Source of the DNA: an uncultured Oscillospiraceae bacterium
Lineage (GTDB): Bacteria; Bacillota; Clostridia; Oscillospirales; Ruminococcaceae
DNA length: 64,000 nucleotides
Assembly: GCA_949741215.1 (NCBI GenBank)
Contig: CATJLA010000117.1
Location: 31,768-95,767, forward strand
Reading direction: 5' to 3'
Part shown: in pieces, positions 58,227-64,000 of the stretch
How positions within the stretch are numbered: the stretch's first letter is position 1
Layout: the number at the start of each line of letters is the position of its first letter
Position numbers and translations under genes: made by a program
Notes under the pieces: model-generated
The model's database searches: none
What the model was told of the DNA's origin: nothing
Seen by the model: the letters and a program-made list of their open reading frames with translations, nothing else

Positions 58227-59728
58227 GCTTTTACCTCCAGATGCACTACGCTGCAGGCAGGAACGGTTACTTTCAGGATTCCCTGCGGAGAAAGAGAATA
58301 TGTAGTGAATGCCTGCTCTTTTACTTCATCGGGGTTTTCAAAGGTGTTATGGGCTGCGATGGCTCCGGTGAGAATACTGCCGGAAACGGTTCTGCCCTTG
58401 TTTTCATAAAAAGAAATTTCTACATCTTCAGCCTCATTGGCGGAAAGGTTGCCCAGCGTAATGTGAATGGCGCCATCCTCTGCCAGAGAAACCGATTCAC
58501 TGATTTTGGGCACAGTATTTTCCCCTTCGCCCACGGCGGCGGTTTCCAGGGTACTATCCAGCAGCTGGGCGTTTTGATGATATTTGTACATCCGGAAGAC
58601 ATAGTAGGTGGGAGTAAGCAGCATTTTTGCCCCTTCAGTTAAAATGACGGACTGCAGAACGTTAACTAATTGCGCAATGTTCGCCATTTTCACTCTGTCG
58701 CAGTGCTTATTGAAAATATTTAGGGTGACGCAGGCTACCAGGGCGTCCCGCATGGTGTTTTGCTGGTAGAGGAAGCCGGGGTTGGTGCCGGGTTCTACGT
58801 CAAACCAGCAGCCCCATTCGTCTACCATCAGGCCGATCTGCTTTTCAGGGTCGTACTGATCCAGTACAGCGCCGTGCTTTTGGATCAGCTCCTCCATATA
58901 CAGGGCTTTGCGCAGGGTGAGGTACCAATCCTGCTCTGCAAACTGGGTAGCGCTGCCCTTTTTGTCCCAGTTGTTGGGCACGGTATAATAGTGGAGGGAA
59001 AGGCCGTTCATTCTGCCGTGATCCTTTTGGGGAGTGTGGTCGCAGGCTACCTCCATCACCTTTTCGGTCCAGTGGTAGTCGTCTCCGTTGGCGCCGCAGC
59101 AAATTTTGGCCGTGCCGCCCTGGCCGGAGTAATCCCGGACATAGGTTTGGTACCGCCGGTACAGGTTGGCATAGTATTCGGGAGTCATATTGCCGCCGCA
59201 GCCCCAGTTTTCGTTGCCTACACCGAAGTAATCCACCTTCCAGGGCTTTTCTCTGCCGTTTTTACGGCGCAGATCCGCCATGGGGGAAATCCCGTCAAAG
59301 GTCATATATTCAATCCACTCGGACATCTCCTGCACGGTGCCGCTGCCCACATTGCCGTTAACATAGGTTTTACAGCCCAGCTGCTCGCACAGCTCCATAA
59401 ACTCGTGGGTACCAAAGCTGTTATCCTCCAGCACGCCGCCCCAGTGGGTATTGATCATCTTTTTTCTGCCTTCCTTGGGGCCGATGCCGTCTTTCCAGTG
59501 ATATTCATCGGCAAAGCAGCCACCGGGCCAGCGCAGCACCGGAATCTTCATTTCCCTGAGCGCGTCTACCACATCGGAGCGCATCCCGTTTACATTGGGG
59601 ATCTCCGAATTTTCCCCTACATAAAGCCCCTCGTAAATACACCGGCCCAGATGCTCGGAAAAGTGGCCGTAAATTTCCTCATTGATCTTCCCCAGTTTTT
59701 TGTTTTCATTGATGAACAGCTTTGCCAT
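58223..59728 (-). CDS. Alpha-N-arabinofuranosidase, GH51
   Basis: [39 protein letters not shown]...[20 protein letters not shown]...[13 protein letters not shown]...[15 protein letters not shown]. Confidence 0.96.
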   Translation of the reverse strand: MAKLFINENKKLGKINEEIYGHFSEHLGRCIYEGLYVGENSEIPNVNGMRSDVVDALREMKIPVLRWPGGCFADEYHWKDGIGPKEGRKKMINTHWGGVLEDNSFGTHEFMELCEQLGCKTYVNGNVGSGTVQEMSEWIEYMTFDGISPMADLRRKNGREKPWKVDYFGVGNENWGCGGNMTPEYYANLYRRYQTYVRDYSGQGGTAKICCGANGDDYHWTEKVMEVACDHTPQKDHGRMNGLSLHYYTVPNNWDKKGSATQFAEQDWYLTLRKALYMEELIQKHGAVLDQYDPEKQIGLMVDEWGCWFDVEPGTNPGFLYQQNTMRDALVACVTLNIFNKHCDRVKMANIAQLVNVLQSVILTEGAKMLLTPTYYVFRMYKYHQNAQLLDSTLETAAVGEGENTVPKISESVSLAEDGAIHITLGNLSANEAEDVEISFYENKGRTVSGSILTGAIAAHNTFENPDEVKEQAFTTYSLSPQGILKVTVPACSVVHLEVKA

Positions 59729-59958
59729 GAATATGTTCCTCCCTTTTCTTTTTGTTTGTTCACAATACTTTTTCTGGGACATCATTTTTGCCTGCATTAC
59801 CCTGCTGCCCCTGCGGCTTCTCCCTCTGGGGATACCCCCCACAGGGGTGGGGGTGTGATTTCATCCTTATTATAAAAGCTGCTGTTTTATTTGTCAAGGA
59901 TAAAATGTGGAGAAAGCGGATACTATTCTGTGGTTTTGCCGCGGTGTGCAAAAAAATA

Positions 59959-60000
59959 CCGCTGCAGTTACGTCTTTGTAATAAGACGAGACTGCAGCGG
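59959..60000 (-). terminator. Intrinsic terminator of the lipoprotein gene, built from an inverted pair of the dispersed motif
   Basis: CCGCTGCAGTTACGTCTT-tgtaat-AAGACGAGACTGCAGCGG; minus strand continues TATTTTTTTG. Confidence 0.75.
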
Positions 60001-60012
60001 ATAGTTTTTACA

Positions 60013-60810
60013 CTATTCTACAGGGTATTCTGGGGCATTAAAGCTAAATTCCTGCACGCCCTCCAGCTGGTCCAGGGTAACGGCAGCGTAAACCTTACGC
60101 TGGAAGCCGTCCTCCGGGTGGGTATAGTAAAAGCGGTATTCGCCGGTTTTTTCCGGGTTGTGGAGAATAATTCTGCCGTTTTCATCGGTCATGCCCAGGG
60201 AGGCCTCCAGCCCCAAGCCCAAAACCGGAGTGGTGGGGGTGATGCTCTCGGTACCAGCCATTTCGGTGCTGTAGAAGATGTGCAGCCCTTGAAGAGGCTT
60301 TCCGCCGCTGTTACAGAGGGTGAGCACAATACAGTTTTCCGAAAGGGTTTGCTCAATCATGGGATAAACCCTGACGATATATTCAATCTCCCCGGCAACG
60401 CTGGCGTTCTCTGCCGAAAAATACATGCCGAATAACCCTGCGCCGGGGGTCTCGTAGCGCAGGGAGCTGTCAAAACTGGGCAGATCCAACTCATAGCCTT
60501 CATCGGTAGGGGGCAGTGTCAGCTTAGCCTTACCGTCGCTGTCGGTCTTACCCGTTATGGTATGCTCACCGGTATATATTACAACGTCCTCGTCGGCGAG
60601 AATGCCGCCGTTGGAATCCTTTAGAATCAAGGTAATCTGGATGTCCTCACTTTTGGAGGAAGAGCCGGAGGGCTGTTTCTCATCGGACGAAGCGGAAACC
60701 GAAGTGCTGCTTCCACTGCCGGAGCCACTCTCCTGAGAGGAACTCTGCTGCCCGGTGCAGCCGCAAAGCAACAGGGCGCTTGCTACGGCCAGTGCCAACA
60801 ACTTTTTCAT
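60013..60810 (-). CDS. Putative lipoprotein with Cna-B/SpaA-like repeats
   Basis: MKKLLALAVASALLLCGCTGQQSSS lipobox; ITLILKDSNGGILADEDVVIYTGEHTITGKTDSDGKAKLTLPPTDEGYELDLPS. Confidence 0.8.
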   Translation of the reverse strand: MKKLLALAVASALLLCGCTGQQSSSQESGSGSGSSTSVSASSDEKQPSGSSSKSEDIQITLILKDSNGGILADEDVVIYTGEHTITGKTDSDGKAKLTLPPTDEGYELDLPSFDSSLRYETPGAGLFGMYFSAENASVAGEIEYIVRVYPMIEQTLSENCIVLTLCNSGGKPLQGLHIFYSTEMAGTESITPTTPVLGLGLEASLGMTDENGRIILHNPEKTGEYRFYYTHPEDGFQRKVYAAVTLDQLEGVQEFSFNAPEYPVE

Positions 60811-60994
60811 AAAGCATCCCCCTTACAAGAGAAAAAATATTCACGCACCGATATGGATCATAGCACTTTTACCCAACACTGTCAAGAATGAAACAAGAAC
60901 ACTCACGTCACCCCAAAATTTGAACAACACTTCCCACAAAATACGAGGAGCGCTTCGTTCTTTTTTGCCTCTTTTTTCTTTTGCAAAAAAGAAG

Positions 60995-61034
60995 AGGTTC
61001 CCCTCCGTCTAAAAAAACAGACAAAGGGGAACCT
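60995..61034. terminator. Intrinsic terminator after kdgK-like gene
   Basis: AGGTTCCCCTccGTCT...AGACaaAGGGGAACCTTTT. Confidence 0.75.
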
Positions 61035-61047
61035 TTTGCTCTTTCTC

Positions 61048-62073
61048 TTACCGCTGCACACGGCCGGAGCCGTCGCCGCCGGCAAGGGCAGTCACTTCGT
61101 CAACAGAAACACGGTTGTAGTCGCCTTCCACAGCATGCTTGAGGGCGGAAGCCGCAACAGCGTACTCTAAAGCCGCCTGAGGCTCATAATTGTTCACACA
61201 GGCGTAAATCAGGCCGCCTCCAAAGGAGTCACCACCGCCTACGCGGTCAACAATGCGGACAGCGTACTTCTTGGAGAAGTAGTAGTCGGAGCCGTCATAC
61301 AGCATGGCAGCCCAGTTGTTATCGTTGGCGGAAATGCTTTCCCGCAGGGTGATAGCCACCTTGGTAAAGCCAAAACGATCCGCCAGCTGCTTGGCAACAT
61401 CCTTGTAGCCGTCATGGTTCAGCTTGCCGGAGGTAACGTCAGTGTTGGCAGCTTTAATGCCAAATACGTCGGAAGCATCTTCCTCATTGGCAATGCAGAC
61501 GTCTACATATTTGCACAGCTCACCCATAACCTTGCCGGCCTTCTCCTTGGTCCACAGCTTTTTGCGGTAGTTCAGGTCGCAGGAAATGGTAATGCCCTTC
61601 GCCTTGGCAGCCTTACAGGCCTCCAGGCAGATCTCGGCAACATTATCGCCCAGGGCGGGGGTAATGCCGGTGAAGTGGAACCAGGTGGTATCCTCGGTAA
61701 AGATCTCATCCCAGTTGAAATCCGCAGTAGTAGCCTCACAGATAGCGGAATGGGCCCGGTCGTAAATAACCTTGGAAGGCCGCTGGGAAGCACCCTTCTC
61801 CAGGAAGTAGATGCCTACCCGATCGCCGCCCCGGGTGATCTTGGTGGTATCCACGCCGTATCTTCTCAGGTCGTTCACAGCCGCCTGGCCAATGTCATGC
61901 TTAGGGAGCTTGGTGACAAAAGCAGCGTCCAGCCCATAATTGGCCAGAGAAACCGCCACATTGGCCTCGCCGCCGCCATAGGTAGCCTGGAAATGATCCA
62001 CCTGAGTAAACCGGAGGTACCCATCGGGGGCCAGACGAAGCATAATTTCACCAAATGTAACAACTTTAGCCAT
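61048..62073 (-). CDS. kdgK: PfkB-family sugar kinase, probable 2-dehydro-3-deoxygluconokinase
   Basis: VVTFGEIMLRLAPDGYLRFTQVDHFQATYGGGEANVAVSLANYGLDAAFVTKLP...VDRVGGGDSFGGGLIYA; next to eda. Confidence 0.9.
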   Translation of the reverse strand: MAKVVTFGEIMLRLAPDGYLRFTQVDHFQATYGGGEANVAVSLANYGLDAAFVTKLPKHDIGQAAVNDLRRYGVDTTKITRGGDRVGIYFLEKGASQRPSKVIYDRAHSAICEATTADFNWDEIFTEDTTWFHFTGITPALGDNVAEICLEACKAAKAKGITISCDLNYRKKLWTKEKAGKVMGELCKYVDVCIANEEDASDVFGIKAANTDVTSGKLNHDGYKDVAKQLADRFGFTKVAITLRESISANDNNWAAMLYDGSDYYFSKKYAVRIVDRVGGGDSFGGGLIYACVNNYEPQAALEYAVAASALKHAVEGDYNRVSVDEVTALAGGDGSGRVQR

Positions 62074-62102
62074 GATATTCAGTCTCCTTTAATTTTAAGG
62101 TA

Positions 62103-62184
62103 GGGGACGTAACTGCCGCCTTGTGTTCACGCGCCTCTCCAAATGTGCCGGAAAACGGGTAAGCACAAGGCGCAGCCGACGTCC
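62103..62184. mobile_element. MITE-like inverted-repeat element E3, about 82 bp
   Basis: GGACGTAACTGCCGCCTTGTG (62105-62125) and GGACGTCGGCTGCGCCTTGTG (reverse complement of 62164-62184). Confidence 0.55.
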
Positions 62185-62213
62185 GCCGAAAATAAACTTA
62201 GTGAAAAGCAAAA

Positions 62214-63179
62214 TTACTTTTTGCCAACCAGATGGAAAGCAAACCCGCCAATCTCGCCCTTCAGGTAGATAGCAGTTGTTTTGCCCTTGGCATCCTTTTT
62301 AGCGGTGTTGTAATCGAACTCCACGCCCTGAGCCTCCAAATAAGCCACAGCACGGTCCACAAAGTTGGTTTTGATGGCAATATGGCCATTTTTGCCCAGA
62401 TAATTGGTCTTCATCACCTCAACAGCGGTGCCGGCAAATACGGAGCTGTTGCCCACCTTGCAGGGGAAGCCAAACAGCTTGCAGATAGCGTTGGCAGTTT
62501 TGATGGCGGTCTCTTCATTCTCGGTATTGATGCCGATATGCCCCAGCTCAAAGCCCAGCATAGTGCTTACAGCCTCTCTGGTGAGCTCGGTGATCTTGTC
62601 AAACTGGCCGGCCTTGATCAGGTCGTCCTTAACCATAAAGCTGCCGCCGCAGGCGATAATTTTATCAAATGCCAGGTAATCGTTCAGGTTTTTGGCATTG
62701 ATGCCGCCGGTGGGCATAAACTTCATGTTCACATAGGGGGCGGCCATGGATTTGATCATATTCAAACCACCGGCAGCCTCAGCGGGGAAGAACTTCACCA
62801 CTTCCAGCCCAAGCTCAATGGCCTGCTCTACGTCGCTGGGATTAGCGGTGCCAGGGGTAATGGGAATATTCCGCTCCACACAGTACTTTACAACCTTGGG
62901 GTTCAGTCCAGGGCTTACAATAAACTGACAGCCGGCTGCCATAGCCTTGTCCACCTGCTCGGTAGTAAGCACGGTGCCTGCGCCTACCAGCATGTCCGGG
63001 TAAGCGGCGGTAATTTTTTTGATAGCCTCCTCGGCAGCAGCGGTACGGAAGGTAACCTCCGCAACCGGCAGTCCGCCGTCACAAAGGGCTTTGGCCAAGG
63101 GGAGGGCATCCTCCACATTGTCAATCTTGATAACAGGAACCAGACCGAATTTGCTCAGCTTCTGAAGAACCTCGTTCAT
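62214..63179 (-). CDS. eda: KDPG/KHG aldolase with fused C-terminal VOC-like domain
   Basis: GLVPVIKIDNVEDALPLAKALCDGGLPVAEVTFRTAAAEEAIKKI...LVGAGTVLTTEQVDKAMAAGCQFIVSPG, then GFELGHIGINTENEETAIKTANAICKLFGFPC...AFHLVGKK. Confidence 0.92.
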   Translation of the reverse strand: MNEVLQKLSKFGLVPVIKIDNVEDALPLAKALCDGGLPVAEVTFRTAAAEEAIKKITAAYPDMLVGAGTVLTTEQVDKAMAAGCQFIVSPGLNPKVVKYCVERNIPITPGTANPSDVEQAIELGLEVVKFFPAEAAGGLNMIKSMAAPYVNMKFMPTGGINAKNLNDYLAFDKIIACGGSFMVKDDLIKAGQFDKITELTREAVSTMLGFELGHIGINTENEETAIKTANAICKLFGFPCKVGNSSVFAGTAVEVMKTNYLGKNGHIAIKTNFVDRAVAYLEAQGVEFDYNTAKKDAKGKTTAIYLKGEIGGFAFHLVGKK

Positions 63180-63353
63180 GATCATTCACCTCTCGTAAAA
63201 ATCTTCCGGAAGCGGAGCCTCCGGCTGTAAAAAATAAGAAGGGCGGAAAACCAAAACCCTCCTTTTTTCCTATTTATATCATACCAGTAAAGCGAAAAAA
63301 TTTCAATACTTTTGGGGCACATTCTCTATACAAAAATGGTAGAGCATTTCACA

Positions 63354-63600
63354 TTTTCAGGGACGTAAGTGCAGCTTTATTATCCGAAAGCTCCAATTAA
63401 AGTGCGCAGAAATCCAGATCCGCCCTCATGTATTGCCAAAAACCTGTGTGGCGTCTCTGACCAAGCATTTTATCTCCCCTCACTTACTATTTTTTGTATG
63501 AGGCCGCGGCTCCCCCTTATATTTCCCCTCTTTATCAAACATAGCGGAGCAGTTTTGGGAAATCACAAATATAATAAGGCAGCAGTTCCGTCCCCTAAAA
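63354..63600. mobile_element. MITE-like element E4, 247 bp, with 30-bp imperfect TIRs
   Basis: TTTTCAGGGACGTAAGTGCAGCTTTATTAT (63354-63383) versus TTTTAGGGGACGGAACTGCTGCCTTATTAT (reverse complement of 63571-63600); 24/30 match. Confidence 0.7.
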
Positions 63601-63602
63601 AA

Positions 63603-63648
63603 CAAAACCCCACCGCCCAGTTTCCTGAACAGTGGGGTTTTATTATGC
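63603..63648 (-). terminator. Intrinsic terminator after tuf
   Basis: Minus strand CCCCACTGTTCAGGAAACTGGGCGGTGGGGTTTTGTTTTTT. Confidence 0.8.
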
Positions 63649-63655
63649 TTTGAAA

Positions 63656-64000
63656 TTAAGCGTTAACCTTGGTTACAACGCCGGAACCTACAGTTCTGCC
63701 GCCCTCACGGATAGCGAAACGCAGGCCTTCCTCAATAGCGATGGGGGTGATCAGCTCAACATCCATCTCTACGTTATCACCAGGCATGCACATCTCAACG
63801 CCCTCAGGCAGAGCAACTACGCCGGTAACGTCGGTAGTTCTGAAGTAGAACTGAGGTCTGTAGTTGTTGAAGAAAGGAGTATGACGGCCGCCTTCATCCT
63901 TCTTCAGAACGTAAACCTGACCATGGAACTTGGTATGAGGGTTGATGGTGCCGGGCTTACAAAGAACCTGACCTCTCTGGATCTCAGTTCTCTGAATACC
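63656..64000 (-). CDS. tuf: Elongation factor Tu, C-terminal part
   Basis: [60 protein letters not shown]...[15 protein letters not shown]. Confidence 0.96.
   Translation of the reverse strand, partial: GIQRTEIQRGQVLCKPGTINPHTKFHGQVYVLKKDEGGRHTPFFNNYRPQFYFRTTDVTGVVALPEGVEMCMPGDNVEMDVELITPIAIEEGLRFAIREGGRTVGSGVVTKVNA

Noticed and set aside
59825-59860. CsoR-operator-like sequence GATACCCCCCACAGGGGTGGGGGTGTG
   Set aside because: Resembles known CsoR boxes, but lies upstream of GH51 rather than copA/csoR; could be a C/G-rich hairpin. Not claimed without binding data.
327-63653. Numerous long plus-strand ORFs antisense to minus-strand genes (e.g. 327-1433, 15895-17238, 27865-28878, 37027-38454, 41645-43519)
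   Set aside because: Each is antisense to a confidently identified gene, lacks recognisable domains, and reflects mirror-codon bias.

Overview
This 64 kb window is chromosomal and looks like a spore-forming Clostridia, probably Oscillospirales-like; species not determined. Most genes are on the minus strand. Housekeeping genes include sbcD (partial), secF-secD, asnS, lepB, an alpha/beta SASP gene, murD, a divergent type IIA topoisomerase pair, ftsH, hpt, tilS, dnaB, rplI, gdpP-like, rnj, and tuf (partial). There is a plus-strand glycogen operon (glgB-glgC-glgD-glgA), a copper operon (copA-csoR), a sugar-acid module (GH51, kdgK-like, eda-VOC fusion), one tRNA-Leu(TAG), and a 6.2 kb sortase-anchored adhesin gene beside a class B sortase gene. 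I found no CRISPR array, prophage, or transposase gene. The most unusual content is non-coding. (1) A spacer-borne motif, GCAGTYACGTCCCnnAAAA, recurs at least 13 times, and several copies form terminal inverted repeats of MITE-like elements. (2) The related 10-mer GACGTAAGCG occurs seven times inside or at the end of genes, where about 0.1 is expected. (3) A four-copy repeat (AAGTAAAAAGTAAnAGTGAATAGTGAATAGTGG + hairpin + GATTGAAATGTTGC) has compensatory stem changes. (4) A two-copy, three-hairpin repeat keeps its pairing. Other notable items are two perfect parS palindromes, a CopA ORF with an internal Shine-Dalgarno/ATG that would release a 69-aa CopZ, a degenerate phosphomutase domain, and possible leader switches before an aminotransferase gene and glgB. 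All counts were made by eye and need computational confirmation.
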